Assembly (NCBI RefSeq): GCF_003419895.1
Contig: NZ_QPMM01000019.1
Coordinates: 51,727-115,726, forward strand
Reading direction: 5' to 3'
Source: Chitinophaga silvatica
GTDB taxonomy: Bacteria > Bacteroidota > Bacteroidia > Chitinophagales > Chitinophagaceae
Length of the DNA: 64,000 nt
The notes below the pieces were generated by a model that saw only the letters and a program-made list of their open reading frames with translations, did not search any database and was not told where the DNA came from. A program made the position numbers and the translations under genes. Position 1 is the stretch's first letter, and each line of letters starts with the position of its first letter. Positions 10,170 to 20,508 of the stretch are shown in pieces.

Positions 10170-13100
10170 TTAGAAGGTTACGTTAATCCCACCATTAAAT
10201 GTCTTCAACATTGGATAAGTGTACAGGTTAGTCGAATTCATGATAGACTCAGGATCGAAGTCTTTGAATGGAGAGAAAGTCAACAGATTTTCAGCGTTAA
10301 TGAAAACGCTTACTTTCTGAATCTTAGCTCTTGAAACTAGTTTCTCAGGTAAAGCATAACCAAGTTGAATATTGCGCATACGCAGGTAAGAAACATCTCT
10401 TAGCCAAAAAGTTGAGCGCTGGTAATTGTCAACCCCCAGTGTACTGGTAGTTACTATAGGTAATTTTGCATTTGGATTTTCAGGTGTCCAGGCATCAGTT
10501 AACCACTCCTTAGTAGCATTAGCGCCATTGTTGAATGGGAAAATAAGGTTGGCAGTTGGTAAAGCCTTGATACCGGCAACACCCTGAAACGCAGTACTTA
10601 AGGCAAATCCTTTATAACCTACTGTAAAGCCAAAAGCATAGTTAAACTTAGGAATTAGTGAAGAAGACTTAATGGCAACCCGATCATCTCCGTTAATAAT
10701 TCCATCAGGTTTGTTGTCTTTAGTTGGCTGATCTTTATATTTGATATACCCAGGAATAGTTTTAGGACTTTGGTAAGCATGATTAGCTACTTCGTCTGCC
10801 GATTGAAATAGTCCTTCTGATTCAAGAATATAAAATGCATTTACAGGATATCCTTGTTTCAGGATAGTACCATCAGAAAAATAGATCACTTCATCACCAA
10901 GCTTAGTAACTTCATTATAGTTGTAAGCAGCATTTCCGTATAGAGTCAGGCTGACGTTTCCGATTTTATCATTGTATTGGGCAGTAAATTCAATACCCTT
11001 GTTAATCATACCACCCAAATTTTTAATAGGGCCCCCTAAACCACCAACCTGTGCGGGAATATTAATCTGGCGGAGCATACCAATAGTATTTCTGTGATAT
11101 GCATCTAAAGACAATGCGATTTTGTTTTTAAAGATATTTACATCAACACCAATGTTGGCGGTAACTGTTCTTTCCCAGCGCATATTTGGATCAGCATCTG
11201 TTAACATAGCTGCTCCTGAATTAATTGTACCATTGAAACTATAATCCTGCCCAGGTTTTACTGTTCTTGTGTAGCTGTATAAATCGATATTTTGCATACC
11301 CATTGCGCCATAAGAGCTTCGAAGTTTCAGGAAGGTAACAAAGTCGCTGTTAAAAAATGCTTCTTTATCTACACGCCATCCTACTTCTGCAGATGGGAAA
11401 TTCATCCAGCGGGTATTAATTCCTAAACGGCTGGAACCATCGCTACGATCAGTGAATTGAAAAAAGTAACGACCATCATAATCGTAGTTGAAACGTCCGA
11501 AGTATGATTCCAATACGTCAGCGGTTGGTTTACCGGATGTAGCATTCCAGGTATTTCCGGCATCAAAAGCATCGAGTGTTCCATCGAGGTAGCCATAGTA
11601 GCTTGTTGCCCAGGTATCTGTAGCAAAATTATTATAGGAAGCACCGATCATAGCAGACAAATTATGTTTGCCGAAAGTGCGTACCCAGTCTACTGTATTG
11701 AAGAAAGTAATGTTCAGATCATTGTAATCATTTTTCGCAGCACGAGGAGCAGTAGCAGGACTATTCCAGTTGATAAACTCTGTAGTTTTTTTAGGATTCC
11801 AGGTTTGCATACGTGGAGTAAAACCACTTAACATTCCATCATATTTATCCACACCAAACTTAGCAGAATATTTCAGATCAAATGGCAATTTGTATTCTAA
11901 GGAAATAGTGCTGAGGAAACGCTGTACTACCTTTGTTTGTAAACCGTTGAAAGCCAGCATGCGTGGATTTTCCCAGTTATTACGTCCGGCAGTTCTCAAC
12001 CAGGAATTACCATAGCGGCCATCAGCCAAGGTATCCGTCAGGATAGGCAATGCACGTGCAAGGTAGTTCCAGGAATCGGTATAAAAAGGTTGGGTATAGT
12101 TACGATAGTAACCAGTAAGCGTAGCTCCTACTTTCAAACGTTTGGTTACATCAGCAGAAATATTAACTCCTAAAGAGTATTTTTTCTCATGGTTACCAGG
12201 TCCGAATAAAATTCCATCTCTATCTAAATAACCGAGGGATAAACGATATTGATATTTATCGGCACCCCCAGAAACGCTGAGATCATGTTTCGACATTGTT
12301 CCATCTTTCAATGCGATATCGTACCAGTTATTAGCAGGGTGTATGGATCTTTAGCCATACCATTTATATATTCCTCAATATCCGCCGCAGCATACTCGTC
12401 TGGTTTTCCTTCATTATTCAGCGCTTTATTCTTAAGCTTCATATAAGCGATAGGGTCATCAATTACATCAGGGATATAAGTAGCACGCTGGCGACCATAG
12501 TTATAGCTATAATCTACCTTTGATCTGCCCTTTCCTTTTTTGGTTGTAACCATGATAACCCCATTTGCACCTTTGGAGCCCATGATGGCAGCAGAAGCAT
12601 CTTTCAGTACAGTGATAGATTCGATATCATTAGGATTCAATTCATCCATTGAATATTCTACCCCATCAACCAATACTAAAGGAGCGGCACCATTTACAGA
12701 ACCGATACCTCGAATGCGGATAGTACTTCTATCTACACCCGGTTGGCTGTTACTCAGGTTTACAGATAAACCAGGTACTCCATGCAATGCATTACTTACG
12801 TTGGTGATAGGCTGACCTTCTTTTTCTTTCATTGAAACGGTGGTAATGGCGCCAGTTACAGAAACTTTCTTCTGGGTACCATAACCTACTACAACAACGT
12901 CGTTGAGTTTCTGAATATCTTCACTTAAAGTGATCTGTATAGGTTTGGAAGCATCAGCTTTCAATTCTTTAGTGAGATATCCGATATAAGTTACTTTTAA
13001 CGTGGCGCCTGCAGGTACATCCAATTTGAATTTACCATCAGCATCGGTACTAACTCCTTTGGTAGTACCTAAAATCTGAATACTAACTCCGATGAGTGGA

Positions 13101-13237
13101 GTACCGGATTCAGAGACAACGCGGCCGGTTACAGGAATACCTTGTGCGTATAGAGAGAATTGCCCTAACGTTACCGAAAGAAAAAGCAATAGCATTGCTA
13201 CCTGTTTGCACAGGCGCATTCGAAACAAAGATTTCAT
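10170..13237 (-). pseudogene. SusC/RagA TonB-dependent transporter, split by a one-base frameshift
   Basis: Two overlapping frames together encode one normal SusC. The N-terminal part (from 13237) has a signal peptide (to about residue 32), a carboxypeptidase-like domain (VTGRVVSESGTPLIGVSIQI) and a plug (VLKDASAAIMGSKGANGVIM). It loses frame at the GGG at 12337-12339. On the coding strand the run reads CACCCTG; one more C would give PYTPANNWYDIALKDG, the usual SusC sequence, and would join the 712-residue barrel frame ending at 10170. The restored product would be about 1022 residues, normal for a SusC without STN domain. The barrel half has no believable start of its own. It is either a true inactivating deletion in a short C run or a sequencing error. 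The downstream susD is intact and only 11 bases away. Confidence 0.85.
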
Positions 13238-13275
13238 TTAGATAATTTTAGATTACTGTAGAAAAGTGATTTTGG

Positions 13276-14202
13276 TTAAAGCCCTGCTTCATGGAATTTG
13301 TTTGGATAATCACTGATGATACCATCTACCCCCATACTACGAAGACGTTTCATTTCTTCAACCGTTTGTACAGTCCATGGTACGATGGTAATTTTCTTAT
13401 CGTGGCATTTTTTAACCAGATCAGCTGTTACCATTTCGTAAGCGGGATTGTAGAAAAACGGTGTAAATCCGAGTTGTTCGAGATGTTGTTCAAAAGTGTG
13501 TTTCTTATCTGATGTAAGGAAGCCCAGTTTAATAGATGGATATTTCCGATGCATCACTTGCAGTGGGCGTATATCAAACGATTGCACAAATAGTCTGTTG
13601 CCCAGTGTTTTCAATTGTTTCACTGCCATCATCTTTTCGATATATTCTTCCGGAGAGGGTTGTTCTACCCCATCAGTTTTTTCGGAAGATTTTATTTCAA
13701 GCAGATAGTTAGCCGGAGGTAAGTGATTCTTCCTGGTATATGCTTCTACAGAATCTATCATTTCAGACAACAGAGGAGCATAGCTACGCATGCGTTGTTG
13801 TTCTGGAAATGCAGGATAGGGTTTTTCACCAATGATAAATTTTCTGATATCGCTGTAGTTCATCTGGTAAAATGTCCACTTCGCTCTTTCTGCTGAGGGA
13901 ATATCTTTACCATCGGGCATGGTAGTATACGATGGGGTAAAAGAAGCATCGTGATACACTACAACTTGTTTGTCTTTGGTGATATGAATATCGAATTCAA
14001 TTGTGTTGGCTCCTACATCGAGCCCTTTGTACATAGCGGGAATTGTGTTCTCAGGCATAAGTCCGCGGGTGCCACGATGTCCTACTTTAAATACAGCAGG
14101 AGTGGAACCCTGGTGGGCCGACTTAATAGTTTTACATGCTGCAAATAAAGTGCAGGCAGATAAAGCCACAACTGCCAGAGACAGGTGTTTGGTTGTTTGC
14201 AT
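13276..14202 (-). CDS. Glycerophosphodiester phosphodiesterase lipoprotein
   Basis: A 308-residue GDPD-family enzyme that hydrolyses glycerophosphodiesters to glycerol-3-phosphate and an alcohol. A lipoprotein signal ends at Cys22 (LFAAC), placing it in the periplasm or on the membrane. The catalytic signature HRGTRGLMPENTIPA (about 43-57), followed by TIEFDIHITKD and VVVYHD (about 71-87), gives the conserved His, Arg, Glu, Asp and second His. The C-terminal segment GVDGIISDYPN is also typical. It sits between glpF and susC in the same direction. Glycerol-3-phosphate made here can feed GlpD directly if imported. The neighbouring phospholipase C, susC and susD fit the same theme. Confidence 0.93.
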   Translation of the reverse strand: MQTTKHLSLAVVALSACTLFAACKTIKSAHQGSTPAVFKVGHRGTRGLMPENTIPAMYKGLDVGANTIEFDIHITKDKQVVVYHDASFTPSYTTMPDGKDIPSAERAKWTFYQMNYSDIRKFIIGEKPYPAFPEQQRMRSYAPLLSEMIDSVEAYTRKNHLPPANYLLEIKSSEKTDGVEQPSPEEYIEKMMAVKQLKTLGNRLFVQSFDIRPLQVMHRKYPSIKLGFLTSDKKHTFEQHLEQLGFTPFFYNPAYEMVTADLVKKCHDKKITIVPWTVQTVEEMKRLRSMGVDGIISDYPNKFHEAGL

Positions 14203-14272
14203 GGTCGTTTCCGTAAATTATAAGCGTTAAGTATCAGTTTCCGTTATAGATACATAAGCATGGTTTCCGTTT

Positions 14273-14300
14273 AGGAACCGGCCTTTACTAACCGGTTCCT
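14273..14300 (-). terminator. Hairpin after glpF (weak terminator or processing site)
   Basis: A perfect 9-bp stem AGGAACCGG / CCGGTTCCT with a 10-base loop, just after the glpF stop (14309) and before the GDPD gene. There is no clear T run on the minus strand, so it may only reduce read-through from glpFKD into GDPD-susCD. Confidence 0.5.
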
Positions 14301-14308
14301 GCTTCTTA

Positions 14309-15046
14309 TTAATGAATAGCCAAATACAGTATAGCAGCCAAAACAGCACCACATACAGGCCCCAGCACTGGAACCCAGGCATAACTCCAGTCGCTGTGGG
14401 TCTTGCCCTTGATTGGCAATAACTGGTGCATGATGCGAGGCCCAAGATCTCTTGCCGGATTAATGGCATAACCGGTAGTTCCACCCAAAGCAAGGCCTAT
14501 AGCCCAAACCAGGAAAGCAACAGGAATAGCCCCCAGTGATCCCATACCAATTGGGAGGTTACCACCTTCCGTAGTGGCCATTGCAGGATCGGCAAAATAG
14601 AAAATGGTGAACAGCAGTACGAAAGTGCCGGTAACTTCGCAGATGAAGTTTCGGGCAATATTTCGTATAGCCGGCTCCGTGCAGAAAGCAGCTCTTTGCG
14701 CTCCGCCATCTTCTGTGATATCGAAATGGTCTTTATAGTTAATCCATACCAGGGAAGTACCGGTCATTGCACCTAATAATTGTGCAAAAATGTAGGTTGG
14801 TACATCAGCCCAGGCAAATTTGTGAGCAACAGCCATAGCAATAGTAACAGCAGGATTCAGATGCGCGCCGCTAAACTGTCCGGAGATGACAACTCCTACA
14901 AATACAGCTAAAGCCCATGCAGTGGTAATAACAATCCATCCGCTATTATTGCCCTTTGTTTTATTTAAAACTACATTGGCTACCACCCCATTACCAATCA
15001 GGATGAGAATTGCAGTGCCAATAAATTCAGCGAGAAAAGGAGACAT
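14309..15046 (-). CDS. glpF: Aquaglyceroporin (glycerol uptake facilitator)
   Basis: A 245-residue MIP-family channel of the inner membrane that lets glycerol diffuse in. The two hallmark loops are present: GAHLNPAVT (NPA at 64-66) and GYAINPARD (NPA at 196-198). The Asp directly after the second NPAR is the residue that distinguishes glycerol facilitators from water-only aquaporins. Six hydrophobic segments are visible. The gene follows glpK by 21 bases, forming the classic glpF-glpK pair (here in the order glpD-glpK-glpF), so imported glycerol is trapped by phosphorylation. Confidence 0.95.
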   Translation of the reverse strand: MSPFLAEFIGTAILILIGNGVVANVVLNKTKGNNSGWIVITTAWALAVFVGVVISGQFSGAHLNPAVTIAMAVAHKFAWADVPTYIFAQLLGAMTGTSLVWINYKDHFDITEDGGAQRAAFCTEPAIRNIARNFICEVTGTFVLLFTIFYFADPAMATTEGGNLPIGMGSLGAIPVAFLVWAIGLALGGTTGYAINPARDLGPRIMHQLLPIKGKTHSDWSYAWVPVLGPVCGAVLAAILYLAIH

Positions 15047-15067
15047 TAGACTTGATTTTAAAATGAA

Positions 15068-16561
15068 TTAAAGTTGAGCCCAGGTTTTAGCTGTAGCAAT
15101 TGCTTTATTCCAGCCCTCAATCCATTGCTTACGCTGAGCGGCATCGCCGTCAGGAGTAAAGCATTTCTCCATATTCCACTGGCTGCGTATTTCTTCCAGG
15201 TTTTGCCAGTAACCAACAGCCAGGCCAGCCAGATAGGCAGCGCCCAGAGCAGTGGTTTCAGTGATTCCCGGACGAACTACTTTAGTTTGCAGGATATCTG
15301 CCTGGAACTGCATCAGGAGGTTATTTCCGGTAGCGCCACCGTCTACACGGAGTTCTTTAATTTCAAGATTTGCATCAGCTTCCATTGCTTTCAAAACGTC
15401 CATAGTCTGATAAGCAATACTTTCCAAAGCAGCGCGGGCAATATGTCCGGAGTTGGTACCTCTGGTCATACCCACCAGCGTACCGCGGGCATGCTGATCC
15501 CAATGTGGAGCACCTAACCCGGCAAAAGCAGGAACCAGGTATACACCATCATTTTGTTGTACGCTGGCTGCCAATGCCTCAACTTCAGAAGAAGAGCGGA
15601 TAATACCTAATCCATCTCTCAGCCATTGAACAACGGCACCGGCAATAAAGATGCTGCCTTCCAATGCATAATTGATTTCCCCATTTACTTTCCAAGCAAC
15701 GGTTGTCAGCAAATTATTCTTGCTGATAATTGGTTGTTTGCCGATGTTCATCAACATAAAACATCCGGTACCATAGGTATTCTTAACCATTCCCGGAGCC
15801 ACACACATCTGGCCAAAAAGGGCAGCATGCTGATCACCGGCTACGCCAGCAACAGGGATTTGAGCTGCAAATACGCCTTGAGCAGTATGGCCATAAACGG
15901 CGCTCGATTCATTTACAACGGGAAGAACAGAAGCAGGAATATCGAGGAGGTTCAGTAATTCTTCATCCCATTGTTGGGTATGAATATTAAACAGCATGGT
16001 ACGGGAAGCATTTGTGACATCGGTTGCATGTACCTGCCCGTGAGTAAGGTTCCAGGTAAGCCAGCTATCTACAGTACCGAAAGCAAGTTTACCCTGATTT
16101 GCCTTTTCTCTTGCGCCTTCCACGTTATCGAGGATCCATTTGATTTTTGTACCAGAGAAGTAGGCGTCGATTACCAGACCTGTTTTTTCTCTGACCAATG
16201 TTTCATTACCGGCAGCCTTCAGGCTATCGCAGAAAGAAGCAGTACGGCGGTCTTGCCATACAATAGCATTGTAGACAGGTTTGCCGGTTTCCCGATCCCA
16301 AACAATGGTAGTTTCGCGCTGGTTAGTGATTCCGATGGCGGCAACATTACCTCCTTCCAATCCGGCTTTTGCTAAAGCCTCAGTGGCTACGCCGATCTGG
16401 CTACTCCAGATTTCGGTTGGGTCATGTTCTACCCATCCTGGTTGCGGGAAGATCTGAGTAAATTCTTTTTGCGCCACGGAAACCAGTGTTCCTGCTTTAT
16501 CAAAGATAATTGCACGGGAACTGGTAGTTCCCTGATCCAGCGCCATAACGTATTTGTTCAT
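15068..16561 (-). CDS. glpK: Glycerol kinase
   Basis: A 497-residue FGGY-family kinase, the usual length for GlpK, which converts glycerol and ATP to glycerol-3-phosphate in the cytoplasm. The N-terminal phosphate-binding segment DQGTTSSRAIIFD (about 8-20), the WQDRRT segment, GVAGDQHAALFGQ (about 238-250) and GGATGNNLLMQFQADIL (about 406-422) are all present. It lies 72 bases after glpD and 21 bases before glpF on the minus strand, so the three are likely co-transcribed under the divergent GlpR-type regulator. Confidence 0.97.
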   Translation of the reverse strand: MNKYVMALDQGTTSSRAIIFDKAGTLVSVAQKEFTQIFPQPGWVEHDPTEIWSSQIGVATEALAKAGLEGGNVAAIGITNQRETTIVWDRETGKPVYNAIVWQDRRTASFCDSLKAAGNETLVREKTGLVIDAYFSGTKIKWILDNVEGAREKANQGKLAFGTVDSWLTWNLTHGQVHATDVTNASRTMLFNIHTQQWDEELLNLLDIPASVLPVVNESSAVYGHTAQGVFAAQIPVAGVAGDQHAALFGQMCVAPGMVKNTYGTGCFMLMNIGKQPIISKNNLLTTVAWKVNGEINYALEGSIFIAGAVVQWLRDGLGIIRSSSEVEALAASVQQNDGVYLVPAFAGLGAPHWDQHARGTLVGMTRGTNSGHIARAALESIAYQTMDVLKAMEADANLEIKELRVDGGATGNNLLMQFQADILQTKVVRPGITETTALGAAYLAGLAVGYWQNLEEIRSQWNMEKCFTPDGDAAQRKQWIEGWNKAIATAKTWAQL

Positions 16562-16633
16562 GATTTTCTATTTCGTGGATATTACTATGAGCTTATTTAG
16601 TTGGCATTAATTTAAAAATAGGTATTGCTACAC

Positions 16634-18232
16634 TCAAGCAGTCATAGGAGCTTGTTTCATGTGTTCACTGTTCAACAGATAATGTTTGGCCATTTCAGTA
16701 AAAGATTGAACCTGTTGTTCCTGCCAGGTCAGATCTTTACCATTTTCAGCAGCCATTAGGGCTGCCACTTTAGGAGCCATTTCGATAGCAGCAGCAGCGT
16801 CCAGGAATAAGGCCCTTAATCTTCTTGCCAGCACATCTTCTACAGTAATAGCCATTTCATATTTAACTGCCCAGATTACCTGTGCATTCAAATAAGGTAA
16901 TGCAGCATGCAGTCTTTCACTCATTTGCGGATTACGTACCATAAATGCTTCAATTTCAGCGGCATCGCAACCATAAACATCTAATGGAACGGGAGCCAGT
17001 TTGCCCTGACTGTAGCCATGAATACGCAATGTTTTAGTGGCACAGTTTACAGACATGAGTCCACCGGTTTCAATAGCAGTATTTACAACATCTTCAGCCA
17101 TTCTGCGGAAGGTAGTCCATTTTCCACCGGTGATGGTGATGAGGCCAGAATCGGCTATCAGTATTTTATGACTTCTGGAAATTTCTTTAGTGCTACCTGT
17201 ATTTTTTTGAGGAGCTGCCAGAGGTCTTAGTCCGGCAAAGACGCTCAACACATCACTACGTTGAGGCGCTTTCGTTAGATACTGGCCGGCAGTATTCAGG
17301 ATAAAGTTAATTTCTTCTTCGAGCGCAACAGGTTCGAGGCTATGCTGATCCAACGGTGTATCGGTAGTACCGAGCAATACTTTATTATGCCATGGAACGG
17401 CGAATAGCACGCGGCCGTCAGATGTTTTAGGGATCATGATAGCGCTGGTACTATCGAGGAAAGAAGCATCGAGTACGAGGTGAACACCCTGACTGGGCCT
17501 AACCATGTTAGGAGCGGTAGGGTTATCCATTTGTAAGACCTCATCTACGAATACGCCGGTGGCATTGATAACTGTTTTACCTCTAAGTTTGTAAAGTTCA
17601 CCGGTTTCCAGGTCTTCGGCCCATACGCCATTTACTTTACCATTATCTTTTTCCAGGGCTTTCACCTTACAATAATTGATCAGAACTGCGCCATTTTCTG
17701 CGGCAGTTTGAGCAATATTGATAGCTAATCTGGCATCGTCGAACTGGCCATCGTGATACACAATTCCACCTTTGAGGCCTTTGCTTTGAATATTAGGGAA
17801 TCGTTTAATTACTTCTGCTTTGCTGATATGCATAGATTTTCCCAGGCTAAGTTTACCGGAGAGCAGGTCATAGATTTTGAGTCCGATTGTATAAAAAGGG
17901 CCATCGAACCAATTGTATTGTGGAATAACGAATTGTTGATTATGTGCCAGGTGCGGGGCATTGGCTAATAATAAACCTCTTTCGTAGAGGGCTTCTCTAA
18001 CCAGGGCAATGTCGCCTTGTGCCAGGTATCTTACTCCTCCGTGTACCAATTTAGTACTTCTGCTGGAAGTGCCTTTAGCAAAATCGGCTTGTTCTAACAG
18101 GATAGTTTTAAAACCTCTTTTGGCTGCGTCCATGGCGATACCTAAACCGGTGGCGCCACCGCCGATGATAATCATGTCCCAGCTTTTCGAAACTGACTGC
18201 CTGATCTGCTGTATCGATTCGATTCTCTTCAT
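16634..18232 (-). CDS. glpD: Aerobic glycerol-3-phosphate dehydrogenase (FAD)
   Basis: A 532-residue FAD-dependent dehydrogenase that oxidises glycerol-3-phosphate to dihydroxyacetone phosphate at the inner membrane, passing electrons to quinone. The N-terminal dinucleotide fold IIIGGGATGLGIAMDAAKRG (about 21-40) and the SSRSTKLVHGGVRYL segment (about 56-70) are diagnostic. GTTDTP and TGGKWTTFRRMAED lie further on, and the C-terminal domain typical of GlpD follows. It is the first gene of the minus-strand glp run and is divergent from the DeoR-type regulator across a 394-base AT-rich spacer. The start at 18232 gives the expected N terminus. Confidence 0.96.
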   Translation of the reverse strand: MKRIESIQQIRQSVSKSWDMIIIGGGATGLGIAMDAAKRGFKTILLEQADFAKGTSSRSTKLVHGGVRYLAQGDIALVREALYERGLLLANAPHLAHNQQFVIPQYNWFDGPFYTIGLKIYDLLSGKLSLGKSMHISKAEVIKRFPNIQSKGLKGGIVYHDGQFDDARLAINIAQTAAENGAVLINYCKVKALEKDNGKVNGVWAEDLETGELYKLRGKTVINATGVFVDEVLQMDNPTAPNMVRPSQGVHLVLDASFLDSTSAIMIPKTSDGRVLFAVPWHNKVLLGTTDTPLDQHSLEPVALEEEINFILNTAGQYLTKAPQRSDVLSVFAGLRPLAAPQKNTGSTKEISRSHKILIADSGLITITGGKWTTFRRMAEDVVNTAIETGGLMSVNCATKTLRIHGYSQGKLAPVPLDVYGCDAAEIEAFMVRNPQMSERLHAALPYLNAQVIWAVKYEMAITVEDVLARRLRALFLDAAAAIEMAPKVAALMAAENGKDLTWQEQQVQSFTEMAKHYLLNSEHMKQAPMTA

Positions 18233-18305
18233 TTTATTGAGCGATGTACTTTTTTTTGATTTCGGTTGCTTGGCTGATTATTACAAATAATAATAAAAAG
18301 AAACA

Positions 18306-18570
18306 ATTCGAAACCAAATTAGAAAATAAAACGAAAAGCCAAAAAAAATTTGGATGATAGGCAACAAAAATTTCAACAAAAAATTTAATTTATTGATTAT
18401 AAATTATTTAAATACATTAAAAAAATTCAATGCAATCAGAATACGGTTTCATTTACTTTCTTTATGAATCGTATGTTCATTGTTTTAGGCGTTAATTAAT
18501 TACTAAATTCTAGCTTTCATCAAGCAAAATGAAACTAAATGGCAATATTTGTAAGCCAAAAGTTTCGAAT
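18306..18570. promoter_or_regulatory. Divergent glpD/glpR control region with mirrored TTCGAA boxes
   Basis: The 394-base spacer 18233-18626 is very AT-rich and has no gene. It contains ATTCGAAAC at 18306-18314 and its exact reverse complement GTTTCGAAT at 18562-18570, placed 74 and 57 bases from the two start codons. The core TTCGAA resembles the TTCG core known from E. coli GlpR operators (known family feature). Binding by the adjacent GlpR homologue is inference. Confidence 0.45.
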
Positions 18571-18626
18571 CGTAAATACCAGGAAAAAAAATACCTGATG
18601 AGGTTTTTATAAGTTAATTTTACGTT

Positions 18627-19403
18627 ATGTCTATGATCAATATTGCTGAACGTCATAAGTATATTTTAGATAAACTACATGAGAAGGGATATGTGAATGT
18701 GCTGGAGCTGTGTAAAGATTTAGATGTTTCCGGAGTAACAATTCGAAAGGATTTGAAATTGCTGGAAGATAAGGCCTTGTTATTCAGATCCCATGGAGGA
18801 GCAACCATTCATAATCCTTATACCAATGATAAACCTGTCAATGAAAAAGCCAATATCCGAAAGGAAGACAAATCTGCTATTGGCCTTGCAGGTGCCGCAT
18901 TAATTGATCCTAACGATGCCATCATCATTGCTTCGGGTACTACCGTACATTTTCTGGCCAAACATATTCAACCCCGTGGTAACCTCACCGTTATAACCGG
19001 GGCGCTTAATGTGGCTATGGAGTTATTAAGACATTCCGACATTGAAGTAATACAGTTAGGTGGTCAACTACGCAATAGTTCTACTTCTGTAACCGGCCCG
19101 TATGCCGAAAAGATTTTAGAAGACTTTAGCTGTAGTAAACTATTTCTGGGAGTTGATGGAATAGATCTGGAATTTGGATTAACTACCACGAATATACTGG
19201 AAGCCCATCTGAACCAAAAAATGATCAACACAGTTCAAAAAACTATTGTACTGGCCGATTCCTCCAAATTTGGGAAACGTGGATTTGGCAGAATATGCGG
19301 ATTGGAAGATGTGGATGAAATAATAACCGACAGCGGAATCCCCTCTCATATTGTAAAACAATTGGAAGATATGGGCGTAAAAGTTACCATTGTCCAATCT
19401 TGA
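18627..19403 (+). CDS. glpR: DeoR-family transcriptional regulator, probable glycerol regulator
   Basis: A 258-residue DeoR-family repressor. The N-terminal winged helix-turn-helix (about 6-60) has the family pattern ERHKYILDKLHEKGYVNVLELCKDL followed by VTIRKDLKLLEDK. The C-terminal sensor domain (about 80-235) binds a sugar phosphate; ASGTT (about 111-115) and LGVDGID are typical of its ligand pocket. It is transcribed away from glpD, and family knowledge plus the position suggest control by glycerol-3-phosphate. A second ATG two codons in (MINIAE) is an alternative start. The gene symbol is given from context; DeoR members regulate many sugars. Confidence 0.85.
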   Translation: MSMINIAERHKYILDKLHEKGYVNVLELCKDLDVSGVTIRKDLKLLEDKALLFRSHGGATIHNPYTNDKPVNEKANIRKEDKSAIGLAGAALIDPNDAIIIASGTTVHFLAKHIQPRGNLTVITGALNVAMELLRHSDIEVIQLGGQLRNSSTSVTGPYAEKILEDFSCSKLFLGVDGIDLEFGLTTTNILEAHLNQKMINTVQKTIVLADSSKFGKRGFGRICGLEDVDEIITDSGIPSHIVKQLEDMGVKVTIVQS

Positions 19404-19508
19404 TAACATTACGAATTTGATATCTACCTGAAAACAGGACCAATACAAATATTTTATAATAAAATGGGATAAGCTGAGTATCTTGCAGTCTATTAACTCC
19501 CTGACACT

Positions 19509-20492
19509 ATGAAAAAAAATGTCCTGGCCTTATCCTTGCAAATCATTTTCGTATTCCTTTTATCGTCCTGTGCAAAAGAGATTGTTAGTGATTATCCTTT
19601 AAGTTTAAATCCTGGTCCAAATGGTACTACCACCACTCCCAATCAGCCTGCCGACTCGAAGTACGAGTTTGTAGCAGTGAATGGTGCCTGTTCCAATGCT
19701 ACTGTCGAAGGGATTTTTACTGAAGGGAAAGCAGTAACTGAAACTAACTTCTTACTTGTAACCGTTTACGTTACCAAAACTGGCCCCTGGAGTATGACTA
19801 CCCCTGTTGCCAATGGAGTTAGCTTTTCCGGACAAGGAACATTTACTGCCACTGGCCTTCAATCAATTAAACTCCCAGCTACCGGAACTCCGGTTAAACC
19901 TCAGGTAACTACCGTTGCGATGACTGCTTCCAACGGTAACTGCAGTGTTAATTTTACGGTTGAAGACAGCGCCCCCACTAACATCGCTGACGACTTCCAC
20001 TTCAAATTTATTATTGATGGCAAAACCTATGAGCAGTTAGCGACTAACACTTCAGGATATACCTGCGGGGCTAGTTCCAACTCTACTACCGTAGGAGTAT
20101 TTTCATCCGCCATCTACAATACAGCGAATCCTTTTGGCGATAAAACAAAAGTCTTCATGGTGGATATCGGATTAATGCCAAATGCTCAAACTGCCTCCAC
20201 TGATCAGTTTAAGAGTTTCTTTACCACCACTAATCATCCTATAGCGGAAAGTGCTGCTGCTACTACCGGAGTAATAATTACAATGAGTGATGTTGACAAT
20301 ACAATCTGGACATCAGCAACCGCTCAAAGTAATACATCCTTTAAAGTACTGAGTGCCGAACCACTGAATTTAACAGGTATCTACTACCTGAAAGTGAAAA
20401 TGATATTTACCTGTAAGTTTGTGAATTTAGGAACAGGTGCAGTGAAAGAGGTAAAAAATGGCGAAGCTACCATGCTATTTGTTAAACCATAA
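19509..20492 (+). CDS. Lipoprotein of unknown function
   Basis: A 327-residue protein with a clear lipoprotein signal ending at Cys21 (FLLSSC). A low-complexity Pro/Thr/Asn linker (about 35-52) follows, then beta-rich sequence with Ig-like character (VNGACSNATVEGIFTEG, about 57-73; PATGTPVKPQVTTV), suggesting one or two surface Ig-like domains. Four cysteines lie in the mature part. It stands alone between glpR and a strong terminator. I do not recognise the family. A surface or cell-envelope location is inferred from the signal only. Confidence 0.8.
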   Translation: MKKNVLALSLQIIFVFLLSSCAKEIVSDYPLSLNPGPNGTTTTPNQPADSKYEFVAVNGACSNATVEGIFTEGKAVTETNFLLVTVYVTKTGPWSMTTPVANGVSFSGQGTFTATGLQSIKLPATGTPVKPQVTTVAMTASNGNCSVNFTVEDSAPTNIADDFHFKFIIDGKTYEQLATNTSGYTCGASSNSTTVGVFSSAIYNTANPFGDKTKVFMVDIGLMPNAQTASTDQFKSFFTTTNHPIAESAAATTGVIITMSDVDNTIWTSATAQSNTSFKVLSAEPLNLTGIYYLKVKMIFTCKFVNLGTGAVKEVKNGEATMLFVKP

Positions 20493-20508
20493 TTAATTAA
20501 ATATATTT

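Noticed and set aside
12300..12345. Programmed ribosomal frameshift in susC
   Set aside because: There is no slippery heptamer or stimulating structure near the CCC run, and SusC proteins are not known to use frameshifting. A simple one-base loss explains it.
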